Positions 54,204-63,926 of a DNA stretch of 64,000 nucleotides are shown here, one piece after another (positions within the stretch are counted from its first letter, which is position 1; each line of letters opens with the position of its first letter). The stretch lies in the NCBI RefSeq assembly GCF_900113115.1, contig NZ_FOOF01000003.1, positions 332,826-396,825 of the forward strand, read 5' to 3'. This DNA is from Duganella sp. CF458. GTDB taxonomy: Bacteria; Pseudomonadota; Gammaproteobacteria; Burkholderiales; Burkholderiaceae_D. The notes beneath the pieces are model-generated. The model searched no databases. It was given only the letters and a program-made list of their open reading frames with translations, and was not told the DNA's origin. The translations under genes were made by a program, and so were the position numbers.

Positions 54204-55112
54204 TCACGACAATAACTTGATACCGTCAAGCGTTGCGGCGCATTGCTCGCGTATCACGTTGACGAAGTCGGCCACGTAGGCCTTGTGCTGCAAGGCCGGC
54301 GGCACTGAAACAAACAAGTCGCTCCACAATCCGGTCTCGCCGATGGGGCGCGCGATCACGTAGTCGTAGTCGACATAGTTCTTGATGGCCCAGTTCGGCA
54401 ATGCCGCCACGCCGCGCCGGCTTGCAACCAGTTGCAGTATCGCGACCGTCAGTTCGGCAGTGCGGCGCTGGAATTCAATGCCGGCCGGACGCAGCACTTC
54501 GCGGATCAGGTCGATACGCGTTTCGGGAACTGGGTAGGTGATCAGCGTTTCGCCTGCAAAGTCCTGGGCCGACAGGCGGCGCCGCGTGGCAAGGCGATGT
54601 TTCTGCGCCATCACGGTCAGGATTTCGAAACGGAACAGCGGGAAGGTGGAGTAGTCGGCGCTGTAATCGGATCCGATTACCAAGTCGGCATGGCCATTGC
54701 GCAGCAGGTCGGCCGGTTCACTGTGGAAGCCGGAAACCAGGTCGATTTCCACCTCTGGCCAGCGGGTGCGGAAGGCGTCCATCACCGGCATCAGCCAATC
54801 AAAGCAGGTATGGCATTCAAGCGCCACGCGCAACTGGCCGGTGTCGCCCTGCGACAGGCGCAACACGTCGCGCTCGGCGCGTTCCACCTCCGGCAGCAAG
54901 GTGTCGGCCAGTTTCAGCAGCCGCTCGCCGGTTGCGGTGAAGCCAATTGGTATCGATTTCCGCTCAAATAGCGGCGTACCGTAGCGATCTTCCAGCAATT
55001 TGATTTGATGCGATAAGGCCGACTGCGTCAGGTTCAGCAGTTGCGCCGCCTTGACCAGGCTACCTGAGGAGCGGAGCGCAGACAGCGTGCGCAGATGACG
55101 AATCTCGAGCAT
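54204..55112 (-). CDS. metR: LysR-type methionine regulator MetR
   Basis: ATG at 55112 gives 302 residues with the MetR N-terminus MLEIRHLRTLSALRSSGSLV. An upstream ATG at 55139 would place the start before the MetR box and is unlikely. The winged HTH (about 18-40: KAAQLLNLTQSALSHQIKLL) is followed by an effector domain with RVALECHTCFDWLMPVMDAF and ETLITYPVPETRIDLIREVL. It uses homocysteine as coinducer in relatives and activates metE. It is divergent from metE, with the operator between them. Confidence 0.93.
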   Translation of the reverse strand: MLEIRHLRTLSALRSSGSLVKAAQLLNLTQSALSHQIKLLEDRYGTPLFERKSIPIGFTATGERLLKLADTLLPEVERAERDVLRLSQGDTGQLRVALECHTCFDWLMPVMDAFRTRWPEVEIDLVSGFHSEPADLLRNGHADLVIGSDYSADYSTFPLFRFEILTVMAQKHRLATRRRLSAQDFAGETLITYPVPETRIDLIREVLRPAGIEFQRRTAELTVAILQLVASRRGVAALPNWAIKNYVDYDYVIARPIGETGLWSDLFVSVPPALQHKAYVADFVNVIREQCAATLDGIKLLS

Positions 55113-55115
55113 GTA

Positions 55116-55128
55116 TGAAAAGTTTTCA
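55116..55128. promoter_or_regulatory. MetR-binding site in the metR-metE divergent region
   Basis: TGAAAAGTTTTCA is an exact match to the MetR consensus TGAA-N5-TTCA, a perfect 13-bp palindrome. It sits 3 bp upstream of the chosen metR ATG and 76 bp upstream of the metE ATG. So MetR could block its own translation start or promoter while activating metE. It is adjacent to the only plausible metR start. Confidence 0.85.
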
Positions 55129-55204
55129 AGTGGATACATAAAAAGTTTCGTTTTTATTATATGCCGTCATGCCGCAAACTGTACTTCACCAATATTTCTT
55201 AAGC

Positions 55205-57544
55205 ATGACAAAAATGAAACTCGTACAAACTCATATCCCTGGTTTTCCACGCATCGGTGCCGCACGTGAATTGAAATTTGCATTGGAGCGCTTCTGGCGC
55301 GGCGAAACTTCGGAAGCTGCGCTGCAAGAGACTGCCAGCAATCTCCGTGCCCGCCACTGGGAAACCCAGCGCCAGCATGGCCTGGATTTCGTCACGGTTG
55401 GCGATTTTGCCCTGTACGACCATGTGACCAACCATATCCAGCTGTTCGGTTGCGAACCCGCGCGCTTCGGTTTCAACGGCAGCGAGTCGCCACTGGCGCG
55501 CTACTTTGCCATGGCGCGCGGCGACGGTGCACATGAAGGATGCGGCTGTGCCCAAAATGGTGCAGCGCTGGAGATGACCAAGTGGTTCGACACCAACTAC
55601 CATTACCTGGTGCCGGAGTTCAGCGAGTCCACTTCGTTCGAGCTGTACAGCAAGCGCCTGCTGGACGAAGTCAGCGAAGCCCGCGCCGCCGGCCATCCGG
55701 TCAAGGCCGTGCTGCTCGGACCGCTGACCTTCCTCTGGCTGGGCAAGGAGCGCGATGCGGCGCCTGGTTTCAGCCGTCTTGACCTGCTCGACCGGCTGCT
55801 GCCGCATTACAGCCGGCTGCTGATGCAACTGCGGGCTGCCGGCGCCGATTGGGTACAACTCGACGAGCCTATCCTCGGCCTTGATTTGCCCAATGCGTGG
55901 CGCAATGCTTTCGAACCGGCTTATTGGCTGCTGAACCAGGCCGGCGCCCAACTGATCGTTGCGACCTACTTCTCGACGCTGGAGGAGAACGTCAGCCTGG
56001 CTTGCCGGCTGCCTGTCGCAGGCCTGCACGTCGATGCCGTGCGCGCCGCCAGCGAACTGGCCAGCGTGGCCGACTGGCTGCCGGCGCACAAGGTGCTGTC
56101 GATCGGCGTGATCGATGGCCGCAACATCTGGCGGACCGATCTCGACGCAACCCTTGCCACGTTGCTGCCGGTGCTGGCCAAGCGCAGCGGCCCGGTATGG
56201 CTCTCGACATCTTGCTCCTTGCTGCATGTGCCATATAGCCTGGCGGCGGAGCCGGGGTTGGACGACGAACTGCGTTCGTGGCTCGCTTGCGCCGAGGAAA
56301 AGCTGGCGGAACTGGCGCTGCTCAAGGCTGCGTTGTCCGCCGACGAGCGGGTGTCGGGCAATGTGGCGCGGGGTTTCGCGGAAGCGCGCGCAGCCCTGGC
56401 CAGCCGCCGCGCCAGCAGCCGGGTACACAACGCCGGCGTGGCGGCGCGCATGGCGGAACTGGCGTCCGACGCTAGCGCCTCGCGCCGCGGCTCGCCATTC
56501 GCGCAACGCCAGCACCTGCAACGTGAACGCCTGCAATTGCCGGCGTTCCCGACCACGACAATCGGATCCTTCCCCCAGACATCGGAAATCCGTCTCGCGC
56601 GCGCAGCCTTCAAGCGCGGCGAATTGTCCGCGCAGGATTACCGGCAGGCGATGCGCACCGAAATTGCGCATGCTGTCCGTACGCAGGAAGAACTGGGCCT
56701 CGACGTGCTGGTGCATGGAGAAGCCGAGCGCAACGACATGGTCGAATACTTCGGCGAACAACTGGATGGATTTGCGTTCACGGCGAACGGCTGGGTACAG
56801 TCGTACGGCTCGCGTTGCGTGAAACCGCCGATCATTTACGGCGATGTACAGCGTCCGCGAGCAATGACGGTCGGCTGGACCGAGTACGCACAAAGCCTGA
56901 CCGCCAAGCCGATGAAAGGCATGCTGACCGGGCCGGTAACGATCCTGCAATGGTCCTTCGTGCGCGACGACCAGGCGCGCGGAGAAACTGCGCAGCAAAT
57001 TGCTGCCGCCATCAGCGACGAAGTGCGCGACCTTGAAAACGCCGGCATCGCCATCATACAAATCGACGAGCCAGCCTTGCGCGAGGGCCTGCCGCTACGC
57101 CGCAGCCGCTGGGATGCTTACCTCGACTGGGCCACCAAAGCCTTCCGCATCAGCGCCGCGGTAGCTGCCGACGCGACGCAGATCCACACCCATATGTGCT
57201 ACGCGGAGTTCAACGACATCCTGCCCGCGATCGCCGCGCTGGATGCCGACGTGATCACGATCGAATCGAGCCGCTCCGCGATGGAGCTGCTGGGTGGTTT
57301 CGCCAGCTTCCGCTACCCGAACGAGATCGGACCGGGTGTCTACGACATCCATTCGCCGCGCGTGCCCGGCAGCGAAGAAATGGTAGAGCTGTTGCGCAAG
57401 GCTGCCAAGGTTGTGCCGCCCGCACAGCTATGGGTCAACCCAGACTGTGGCCTGAAGACCCGCGCCTGGCCTGAAACGGCTGCCGCCCTGCAAAACATGG
57501 TCGCCGCCGCACAAAAATTGCGCACTGAAGTGGAACTTTCCTAA
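55205..57544 (+). CDS. metE: Cobalamin-independent methionine synthase
   Basis: ATG at 55205 (alternative 55214) gives 779 residues. The N-terminal half starts [20 protein letters not shown]. The C-terminal catalytic half has zinc ligands His and Cys in [13 protein letters not shown] and Cys in [13 protein letters not shown], with [15 protein letters not shown] linking the halves. It transfers a methyl group from 5-methyltetrahydropteroyltriglutamate to homocysteine. A spacer-like Ala/Arg-rich insertion (about 400-440) is seen. No good ribosome-binding site precedes either start. No cobalamin riboswitch was recognised upstream; control by MetR is indicated. Confidence 0.96.
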   Translation: MTKMKLVQTHIPGFPRIGAARELKFALERFWRGETSEAALQETASNLRARHWETQRQHGLDFVTVGDFALYDHVTNHIQLFGCEPARFGFNGSESPLARYFAMARGDGAHEGCGCAQNGAALEMTKWFDTNYHYLVPEFSESTSFELYSKRLLDEVSEARAAGHPVKAVLLGPLTFLWLGKERDAAPGFSRLDLLDRLLPHYSRLLMQLRAAGADWVQLDEPILGLDLPNAWRNAFEPAYWLLNQAGAQLIVATYFSTLEENVSLACRLPVAGLHVDAVRAASELASVADWLPAHKVLSIGVIDGRNIWRTDLDATLATLLPVLAKRSGPVWLSTSCSLLHVPYSLAAEPGLDDELRSWLACAEEKLAELALLKAALSADERVSGNVARGFAEARAALASRRASSRVHNAGVAARMAELASDASASRRGSPFAQRQHLQRERLQLPAFPTTTIGSFPQTSEIRLARAAFKRGELSAQDYRQAMRTEIAHAVRTQEELGLDVLVHGEAERNDMVEYFGEQLDGFAFTANGWVQSYGSRCVKPPIIYGDVQRPRAMTVGWTEYAQSLTAKPMKGMLTGPVTILQWSFVRDDQARGETAQQIAAAISDEVRDLENAGIAIIQIDEPALREGLPLRRSRWDAYLDWATKAFRISAAVAADATQIHTHMCYAEFNDILPAIAALDADVITIESSRSAMELLGGFASFRYPNEIGPGVYDIHSPRVPGSEEMVELLRKAAKVVPPAQLWVNPDCGLKTRAWPETAAALQNMVAAAQKLRTEVELS

Positions 57545-57616
57545 ATCCTTCCCGTCCAACCTCAAAGATTCTCCCTTCAGCTTGGCGCAAAGTTGAGCCA
57601 TTCGAAGGGAGGCTCT

Positions 57617-57832
57617 ATGGACGATCCGGAACGAATCGCCAAAGTGGAGGTTGAAGTGGAAAGCATGCAAAGAGACATCAGTCGACTGTACGACGCCGTT
57701 GACAAGCTTCGCGAGCACGTGGACAAGGGCTTTAGCGATATACGCAAGGAAATGGCAGTGACAACACGCTGGCTGGTTGGATTGACGATCTTAATAGCCG
57801 GTATGTTCGGCCGACTATTTGGGCTTTATTGA
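57617..57832 (+). CDS. Small coiled-coil membrane protein (XhlA-like)
   Basis: ATG at 57617 preceded by GGGAGG gives 71 residues. Residues 8-45 form a heptad-like coiled coil (ESMQRDISRLYDAVDKLREH). Residues 50-68 form one membrane segment (RWLVGLTILIAGMFGRLFG). Coiled coil plus C-terminal TM is the pattern of XhlA/hemolysin-like and phage-type small proteins. It lies alone between metE and minC, with no phage genes near. The function is unknown. Confidence 0.7.
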   Translation: MDDPERIAKVEVEVESMQRDISRLYDAVDKLREHVDKGFSDIRKEMAVTTRWLVGLTILIAGMFGRLFGLY

Positions 57833-58123
57833 TCGGGCAATGCCGTTCGAATATGCTGCTTCGATCACGTGGCAGGTGCAGGCACTGATGGACCATACTA
57901 AAGATGAGCAAATCGGAGAATTTATTCTCGTACGCAATAACGCATAGAACAGAAAGAGCGGAAGCCCGCGAGGCATTAATAACATTAAAATATTATCATT
58001 CTTGCCGCTCGGCACTGCGAGCCGGCCTGGAAGCCGCATAAACACTGGGCTCCCCTCCCCAAGCAAGCTTAAGCAAAGTACAATGCATCCAGCCTGGGCC
58101 CAGCCCGTTACTTTGCGATTGTC

Positions 58124-58888
58124 ATGCCTAAGAGTACGTTCCAGAAGCCTATCGAGATCAAGATTTCCACCGTTGTTGCCGTGTCCGCCATCATGTACAC
58201 GAGCGATCTGGTCGCCCTAGACGCCGCCATGCATGAGATGACCGGCGGCGTTTCCGATTTTTTTGAGGGTGACCTGGCCGTCATCGACGTCGGCGACCTG
58301 AAGCCAGGCTGCGAACCTATTGACTGGGCGGCAACCATCGCCCTCCTGAAAAAATACCGCCTGAACCCGGTGGCTGTGCGCAACGCCAAGCCGGACATGG
58401 TGGAAGAAATCCAGCAACACGGCCTGCAACTGGACAGCGGCAAGCGCGAAGAAGCGCCGATCCCTGCGCCAAAACCAGCGCCAGCTCCGGCCCCTGCGCC
58501 GGTCCCGGTTCCCGCCAAAGCAGCGGCGCCGGCGGCACCAGCTGTCAGCAGTACCATGATCATCGACACCCCGGTCCGGGCCGGCCAGCGCATTTATGCG
58601 CGCGGCGGCGACCTGATCGTGATGGCCGTCGTCAACAACGGCGCGGAGATCATCGCGGATGGCAGTATTCACGTTTACAACACTTTGAACGGCCGTGCCC
58701 TGGCAGGCGCCTCAGGCGACGCCTCGGCCCGTATTTTCGCTATGTCGATGAGCCCGGAACTGGTCTCGATCGCCGGTGTTTATCGCACTTTTGAAGATGG
58801 TTTCCCGACCGAGAACGCACGCAAGCCAGTACAAATCCGGCTGAACGGCGAGAGTCTGGATATACAATCTGTCAATTCCGCAAAATAA
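58124..58888 (+). CDS. minC: Septum-site determining protein MinC
   Basis: The product is 254 residues. The N-terminal domain (1-100) starts STFQKPIEIKISTVVAVSAI. A Pro/Ala-rich linker (about 110-140; APIPAPKPAPAPAPAPVPVP) leads to the C-terminal beta-helix (about 148-250; RAGQRIYARGGDLIVMAVVN, GAEIIADGSIHVYNTLNGRA). It inhibits FtsZ ring assembly away from midcell together with MinD. The 291-bp gap upstream likely holds the promoter of the minCDE unit (TACAAT at about 58078); no further gene is seen there. Confidence 0.95.
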   Translation: MPKSTFQKPIEIKISTVVAVSAIMYTSDLVALDAAMHEMTGGVSDFFEGDLAVIDVGDLKPGCEPIDWAATIALLKKYRLNPVAVRNAKPDMVEEIQQHGLQLDSGKREEAPIPAPKPAPAPAPAPVPVPAKAAAPAAPAVSSTMIIDTPVRAGQRIYARGGDLIVMAVVNNGAEIIADGSIHVYNTLNGRALAGASGDASARIFAMSMSPELVSIAGVYRTFEDGFPTENARKPVQIRLNGESLDIQSVNSAK

Positions 58889-58909
58889 CTGTTCAGTAAA
58901 GGATTCTTT

Positions 58910-59725
58910 GTGGCACGAATTATTGTAGTTACGTCCGGCAAGGGCGGTGTCGGCAAAACGACTTCCAGCGCCAGCTTCTCCACCGGCCTCGCCATGCGCG
59001 GCCACAAAACCGTCGTCATCGACTTTGACGTCGGCCTGCGCAACCTGGACCTGATCATGGGTTGCGAACGACGCGTTGTGTATGACCTGATCAACGTGGT
59101 GCATAAAGAAGCCACCCTGAACCAGGCCCTGATCAAGGACAAGCACTGCGAAAACCTGTACATCCTGCCGGCGTCCCAGACCCGCGACAAGGATGCCCTG
59201 ACGGAAGACGGCGTGGAAGGCGTGCTGGCTGAGCTGATCAAGATGGAGTTCGAGTTCATCATCTGCGACTCGCCGGCCGGTATCGAACACGGCGCCCTGA
59301 TGGCGCTGACCTTCGCCGACGAAGCCCTGATCGTGACCAACCCGGAAGTGTCGTCGGTGCGGGACTCCGACCGCATCCTGGGCATCATCCAGGCCAAGTC
59401 GCGCCGCGCCCTGTCCGGCGGCGACCCGGTCAAGGAACACCTGTTGATCACCCGTTACTCGCCAAAGCGCGTAGAAGCGGGTGAGATGCTGTCATTTGAA
59501 GACGTGCAAGAGATTCTGCGTATTCCTTTGATCGGCATCATCCCTGAGTCGGAGCAAGTACTGCATGCTTCCAACCAGGGTAACCCGGCAATCCACTTCA
59601 AGGGAACCGATGTGGCCGAAGCCTACACCGACGTGGTGTCGCGCTTCCTGGGCGAAGAAGTTGAGCTGAAGTTTACCGACTATGAAAAGCCAGGTTTCCT
59701 GAAGCGTATCTTTGGAGCTAAATAA
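58910..59725 (+). CDS. minD: Septum-site determining ATPase MinD
   Basis: GTG start at 58910 gives 271 residues. The deviant Walker A motif [14 protein letters not shown] lies at the N-terminus, with switch regions [18 protein letters not shown] and [14 protein letters not shown]. The C-terminal amphipathic membrane helix ends [13 protein letters not shown]. It forms an oscillating membrane polymer with MinE and recruits MinC. The stop overlaps the start of minE by one base (TAATG), so translation is coupled. A 21-bp gap separates it from minC. Confidence 0.97.
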   Translation: MARIIVVTSGKGGVGKTTSSASFSTGLAMRGHKTVVIDFDVGLRNLDLIMGCERRVVYDLINVVHKEATLNQALIKDKHCENLYILPASQTRDKDALTEDGVEGVLAELIKMEFEFIICDSPAGIEHGALMALTFADEALIVTNPEVSSVRDSDRILGIIQAKSRRALSGGDPVKEHLLITRYSPKRVEAGEMLSFEDVQEILRIPLIGIIPESEQVLHASNQGNPAIHFKGTDVAEAYTDVVSRFLGEEVELKFTDYEKPGFLKRIFGAK

Positions 59726-59976
59726 TGGCCCTGCTTTCTTTCCTGTTCCAGAACAAGCCGAAAACGGCCAGTGCGGCAAAGGAGCGCTTGCAGATCATCA
59801 TCGCACGTGAGCGTAACGGCCGCGCCGGTCCGGATTTCATGCCGGCGCTGCACAAAGAGCTGGTTGATGTGATTTCGAAGTACACCAAGGTGTCGGCGGA
59901 CGATATCAAGATTTCGCTGGATCGCCAGGGCAACCTGGAAGTTCTCGACGTAAACGTGGTCCTGCCGGACGCTTGA
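59725..59976 (+). CDS. minE: Cell division topological specificity factor MinE
   Basis: The product is 83 residues. The N-terminal MinD-interaction part includes [20 protein letters not shown], followed by [20 protein letters not shown] and the C-terminal dimer domain ending [12 protein letters not shown]. It stimulates MinD ATPase. It overlaps minD by one base. Copy 3 of the dispersed palindrome follows 33 bp later. Confidence 0.96.
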   Translation: MALLSFLFQNKPKTASAAKERLQIIIARERNGRAGPDFMPALHKELVDVISKYTKVSADDIKISLDRQGNLEVLDVNVVLPDA

Positions 59977-60008
59977 ACCGGTAAACTTGCCCGCGACGGC
60001 CGCGTTTC

Positions 60009-60035
60009 GGTGTCTGACCCTGCGGGTCAGACACC
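60009..60035. repeat. Copy 3 of the dispersed palindrome (with extended stem)
   Basis: The arms GGTGTCTGACCC and GGGTCAGACACC surround the spacer TGC. Nearby ACCGGTAAAC (59978-59987) can pair with GTTTGCCGGT (60037-60046), so a larger hairpin forms. It overlaps the last nine bases, including the stop codon, of the leftward gene ending at 60027. Confidence 0.85.
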
Positions 60036-60533
60036 GGTTTGCCGGTTTTCCGTCCCGGCCAGCACCAGTCTTGCCACCTTGGCACAAGCCTCCACATGCT
60101 GGTAACCAATCTGCCGGAAGGCAAAGAAACCAATAGTAGCTGAAGCAATTTGACCGGCAATAGGCACCAGCTTGCCCGCCTGCTTCGCCGCAATCTTGCC
60201 CGCGCTGCGTTTCAACACCGTCGCCACCAACTCGCGCGTGACCACTTTCCCCACCAGCATCCCGCCCAAGCCAATGACCGCCTCATACGCGATCAGCTTC
60301 AATTTCGGCTGCATGCGGTCGATCTGGTCCGGCGACAGGCCGAACTCATGATTGACGTCGTCGATCAACTGGGTGAACAGGCGCAAGTCCGACACCACGT
60401 CGATACCCGGGATCGGCACCGCCGCCACCCCGGCCGAAACAGCGGCCCGGCGCCGTACCAGGCGCCGGCAACGCTCGCGTACGGCATCGATATCCGCCTC
60501 GGTGGAGGGCAACACAGTCCAGTCATTTTTCAT
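60027..60533 (-). CDS. Uncharacterised protein with DUF697-like core
   Basis: ATG at 60533 with GGGGAG eight bases upstream gives 168 residues. The first 70 residues are charged; the pattern VAAVPIPGIDVVSDLRLFTQ followed by EFGLSPDQIDRMQP resembles DUF697/EcsC-type proteins. One or two weak hydrophobic stretches lie at about 85-105 and 125-145 (AIGLGGMLVGKVV, LVPIAGQIASATIGFFAF). The last residues (TENRQTGV) and the stop come from the dispersed palindrome, so the C-terminus seems to have been replaced or extended by the repeat. The function is unknown. It is divergent from the response regulator gene. Confidence 0.65.
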   Translation of the reverse strand: MKNDWTVLPSTEADIDAVRERCRRLVRRRAAVSAGVAAVPIPGIDVVSDLRLFTQLIDDVNHEFGLSPDQIDRMQPKLKLIAYEAVIGLGGMLVGKVVTRELVATVLKRSAGKIAAKQAGKLVPIAGQIASATIGFFAFRQIGYQHVEACAKVARLVLAGTENRQTGV

Positions 60534-60740
60534 GGTTTCGCTCCCCATTCGACTTGCAAAATAAGACCTGTTCCATTGTGCTAGCCGCCCAAGCAGTGTA
60601 CCGTGTGATAGAGGCGCAGCCTCGCACGGCACCCAACAGAGTAGTACCATAGAGCAATCTTTGATCAAATTGGTAACTATTTCTTGTAAATCTCTGTTAT
60701 ATTCGTGTGACTGCTTCTTAACATTTTGCTGTAAAGAACC

Positions 60741-61430
60741 ATGAGAATCGTTGTCCTTGATGCTGACCGAAGCCAGGCGGACCTGATCTGCCAGGTCCTG
60801 ACTTCTGCTGGTCATGCCTGCCATGGCTACCAGACGGCCAAGGACCTGCTTGCCAATATGCGCAAGGACAGCGTCGATATGCTGATTCTTGACTGGCAGG
60901 TTTCCGATATGGATCCTGCCGAGGCAATGCGCAAGGCCCGCGAAAAGCTGCCTGAAAACGGCCCGGTGATGTTCCTGACCACTAGTTCCGGCGAAGACGA
61001 TATCGTAGCCGGCCTGTCGGTCGGTGCCGAAGACTTCCTGGTCAAACCGCTGCGCCGCGCCGAATTGGTGGCCCGCGTCCAGGCCCAATTGCGCCTTGCC
61101 TACCCAAGCCAGAACGGCGCCGAACAATTGCAGTTCGGCCAATACGTCTTCGAAACCCGCCCAGGGCGTTTGTTGATGGATGGGCAAGTGCTGGATGTCA
61201 CCCATAAAGAGTTCTACCTGGCTCTGCTGTTTTTCCGCAACATTGGCCGCCCGCTATCGCGCGCCTACATCCACGAGGCGGTCTGGATCCGCGAAACCGA
61301 GGTGCCGTCGCGCACCATGGATACCCACGTTTCCCGCGTCCGCAATAAGTTGCAATTGAAACCAGAAAACGGCTTCCGCCTGGTTCCGGTGTACAGCTAC
61401 GGCTACCGGCTGGAAAAGCTCGGTTCCTGA
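60741..61430 (+). CDS. Orphan OmpR-type response regulator
   Basis: The product is 229 residues. The receiver domain (1-118) has the acidic pocket DADRSQ, the likely phospho-acceptor Asp in ILDWQVSDMDP (about 53), Thr in FLTTSS and Lys in FLVKPL. The winged-helix DNA-binding domain (about 130-228) shows HKEFYLALLFFRNIGRPLSR and TMDTHVSRVRNKLQLKPENG. The partner kinase is not adjacent, so it is an orphan in this window. It is divergent from the DUF697-like gene and ends 54 bp before hemA. Confidence 0.9.
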   Translation: MRIVVLDADRSQADLICQVLTSAGHACHGYQTAKDLLANMRKDSVDMLILDWQVSDMDPAEAMRKAREKLPENGPVMFLTTSSGEDDIVAGLSVGAEDFLVKPLRRAELVARVQAQLRLAYPSQNGAEQLQFGQYVFETRPGRLLMDGQVLDVTHKEFYLALLFFRNIGRPLSRAYIHEAVWIRETEVPSRTMDTHVSRVRNKLQLKPENGFRLVPVYSYGYRLEKLGS

Positions 61431-61449
61431 GCGCGAAACCGGCTCAAGG

Positions 61450-61455
61450 TATAAT
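61450..61455 (+). promoter_or_regulatory. Candidate -10 element upstream of hemA
   Basis: A perfect TATAAT lies at 61450-61455, 29 bp before the hemA ATG and just after the response regulator stop. No good -35 is present at 16-18 bp. It is a -10-only suggestion. Confidence 0.35.
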
Positions 61456-61484
61456 GGCGTCTGGAATCTTCCGTCTGGACCAAG

Positions 61485-62759
61485 ATGCAACTGCTCGCCG
61501 TTGGCCTCAACCACACCACTGCACCCGTCGCGCTGCGCGAACGGCTGGCGTTCGCGCCTGAGCAGCTTGGCACGGCGGTGGCGGCCGCACGCAACTGGTT
61601 TGCCCGCGCGGATTCGAAAGGCGGCGACGAAGCGGCCATCCTGTCCACCTGCAATCGCACCGAGCTGTACGCGGCCAGCAATGCCGCCAACCCGCTCGAC
61701 GCCGGCGCGCAATTCCTGGCCGATTTCCACCAACTGAATTACTCCGAGCTGCGGCCGCACCTGTACATGCTGCCGCAGCACGATGCCGTGCGCCATACTT
61801 TCCGCGTCGCGTCCGGCCTCGATTCGATGGTGCTGGGCGAGACCCAGATCCTGGGCCAGATCAAGGACGCCATCCGCACCGCCGATGAAGCGGGCGGCCT
61901 GGGCACCTACCTGCACCAGCTGTTCCAGCGCAGCTTCTCCGTCGCCAAGGAAGTGCGCAGCACCACCGAAATCGGCGCGCACAGCGTGTCGATGGCCGCC
62001 GCCGCCGTGCGCCTGTCGCAGCGCATCTTCGACAAGATCTCCGAGCAGAACGTGCTGTTCATCGGCGCCGGCGAGATGATCGAACTGTGCGCCACCCACT
62101 TCGCGGCGCAGAACCCGAAATCGATCACCGTAGCCAACCGCACCATGGAACGCGGCGAAGCGCTGGCGCACCGCTTCAACGGCAAGGCCACGCGCCTGGC
62201 CGACCTGGGCAACCAGCTGCAGCAATACGACATCGTCATCTCCTGCACCGCCTCTTCCCTGCCGCTGATCGGCCTGGGCATGGTGGAACGCGCCATCAAG
62301 GCCCGCCGCCATAAGCCGATTTTCATGGTCGACCTGGCCGTGCCGCGCGATATCGAACCGGAGGTCGGCCGCCTGAACGACGTCTTCCTCTACACCGTCG
62401 ACGACCTGGGCAAGGTGGTGCAGACCGGCATGGAAAATCGCCAGGCTGCCGTGGCGCAGGCCGAGGCGATCATCGAAACCCGCGTGCAGTCCTTCATGCA
62501 CTGGATCGACGACCGCGCCGTGGTGCCGGTGATCCAGGGCCTGCAGGAAAACAGCGAAACGATTCGCCTGCTGGAACTGGAACGTGCACGCAAGCTGCTG
62601 GCCAAGGGCGAATCGGTCGACGCGGTGCTCGAAGCGCTGTCCAAAGGCCTGACTGCGAAATTCATGCACGGTCCGCAGCAAGCGCTGCATCGTGCACAGG
62701 GCGACGAGCGCGCCCAACTGGCCGAGCTGCTGCCACAATTGTTCCGCGGCCGCCGTTAG
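61485..62759 (+). CDS. hemA: Glutamyl-tRNA reductase
   Basis: The product is 424 residues. The catalytic Cys56 is in [12 protein letters not shown], and [16 protein letters not shown] is the N-terminal motif. The NADPH domain shows [20 protein letters not shown], followed by the C-terminal dimerisation helices. It reduces glutamyl-tRNA to glutamate-1-semialdehyde in tetrapyrrole synthesis. It is 65 bp upstream of prfA, the usual hemA-prfA pairing. The prmC gene that often follows is not seen because the window ends. Confidence 0.96.
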   Translation: MQLLAVGLNHTTAPVALRERLAFAPEQLGTAVAAARNWFARADSKGGDEAAILSTCNRTELYAASNAANPLDAGAQFLADFHQLNYSELRPHLYMLPQHDAVRHTFRVASGLDSMVLGETQILGQIKDAIRTADEAGGLGTYLHQLFQRSFSVAKEVRSTTEIGAHSVSMAAAAVRLSQRIFDKISEQNVLFIGAGEMIELCATHFAAQNPKSITVANRTMERGEALAHRFNGKATRLADLGNQLQQYDIVISCTASSLPLIGLGMVERAIKARRHKPIFMVDLAVPRDIEPEVGRLNDVFLYTVDDLGKVVQTGMENRQAAVAQAEAIIETRVQSFMHWIDDRAVVPVIQGLQENSETIRLLELERARKLLAKGESVDAVLEALSKGLTAKFMHGPQQALHRAQGDERAQLAELLPQLFRGRR

Positions 62760-62824
62760 CGGCGCCACACCTCTTCCTGCCGCCCCGCGCGGCTACCCGT
62801 GCTACCCCTCGAATTCAGGAACGT

Positions 62825-63901
62825 ATGAAACCATCAATGCTGGCCAAGCTGGACCAATTGGCAAACCGCCTTGTCGAACTGGACGAACTGCTGATGTCCG
62901 AAGGCGCGACGTCGAATATGGACAGCTACCGCAAGATGACGCGCGAGCACAGCGAGCTGCAGCCGCTGGTGGCGCTGTACAAGGATTACCTGCAGGTGCT
63001 GGGCGATATCGACGATGCGCAAGCCATGCTGTCCGATCCGGACATGAAGGAATTCGCGCAGGAAGAAATCGAGGCCGGCAAGGCGCGCCTGGGAGGGCTG
63101 GAGCTTGACCTGCAGAAGATGCTGCTGCCGAAAGATGAAAACGACGAACGCAACATCTTCCTCGAAATCCGCGCCGGCACCGGCGGCGACGAATCGGCTC
63201 TGTTTGCGGGCGACCTGCTGCGCATGTACACCCGCTTCGCCGAGCGTTCGCGCTGGCAGGTGGAGATTGTGTCGGCATCCGAAAGCGACCTTGGCGGCTA
63301 CCGCGAGGTGATCGCGCGCATTATCGGCAATGGCGCCTACTCCAAGCTGAAGTTCGAATCGGGCGGCCATCGCGTGCAGCGCGTGCCGGCGACCGAGACC
63401 CAGGGCCGCATCCACACTTCCGCCTGTACCGTGGCGGTGATGCCCGAGGCGGATGAAGTGGAAGACGTCCACATCAACCCGGCCGACCTGCGCATTGACA
63501 CCTACCGCGCATCCGGCGCCGGCGGGCAGCACATCAACAAGACCGATTCGGCGGTGCGCATCACCCACCTCCCTTCCGGCATCGTGGTGGAATGCCAGGA
63601 CGACCGCTCGCAGCACAAGAACAAGGCGTCGGCAATGAAGGTGCTGGCAGCGCGCATCAAGGACGTGCAACTGCGCGAGCAGCAGTCCAAGGAAGCGGCC
63701 ACCCGCAAGAGCCTGATCGGCTCTGGCGACCGCAGCGAGCGCATCCGCACCTACAACTTCCCGCAAGGGCGCATGACCGACCACCGCATCAATCTCACGC
63801 TCTACAAGCTGGACATGATCATGGACGGCGACCTGAACGAACTGACCACCGCCCTGACCACCGAGCACCAAGCCGAACAACTGGCCGCCCTGGGCGACTA
63901 A
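62825..63901 (+). CDS. prfA: Peptide chain release factor 1
   Basis: The product is 358 residues. The catalytic GGQ motif is at 233-235 ([14 protein letters not shown]). The tripeptide anticodon-like region (PxT) lies earlier, in the segment around [17 protein letters not shown]. The domain-I helix begins [20 protein letters not shown]. It hydrolyses peptidyl-tRNA at UAA and UAG codons. It is directly downstream of hemA. Its TAA stop abuts the partial repeat at the right edge. Confidence 0.97.
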   Translation: MKPSMLAKLDQLANRLVELDELLMSEGATSNMDSYRKMTREHSELQPLVALYKDYLQVLGDIDDAQAMLSDPDMKEFAQEEIEAGKARLGGLELDLQKMLLPKDENDERNIFLEIRAGTGGDESALFAGDLLRMYTRFAERSRWQVEIVSASESDLGGYREVIARIIGNGAYSKLKFESGGHRVQRVPATETQGRIHTSACTVAVMPEADEVEDVHINPADLRIDTYRASGAGGQHINKTDSAVRITHLPSGIVVECQDDRSQHKNKASAMKVLAARIKDVQLREQQSKEAATRKSLIGSGDRSERIRTYNFPQGRMTDHRINLTLYKLDMIMDGDLNELTTALTTEHQAEQLAALGD

Positions 63902-63926
63902 GATAAAAGTCGGGGTCAGATACCGT
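63901..63926. repeat. Half-copy of the palindromic repeat after prfA
   Basis: Following the prfA stop, AGATAAAAGTCGGGGTCAG matches the 5' end of the hairpin at 36983-37088 (TAAGATAAAAGTCGAGG and the reverse complement AAAAGTCGGGGTCAG). The following GGGTCAGATACCG also matches the arm GGGTCAGACACC at 11 of 12 bases. It borders the transposase-like frame. Confidence 0.7.

Noticed and set aside
55130..55204. Cobalamin riboswitch upstream of metE
   Set aside because: Less than 100 bp is available and the conserved B12-box was not visible; the MetR box explains regulation.
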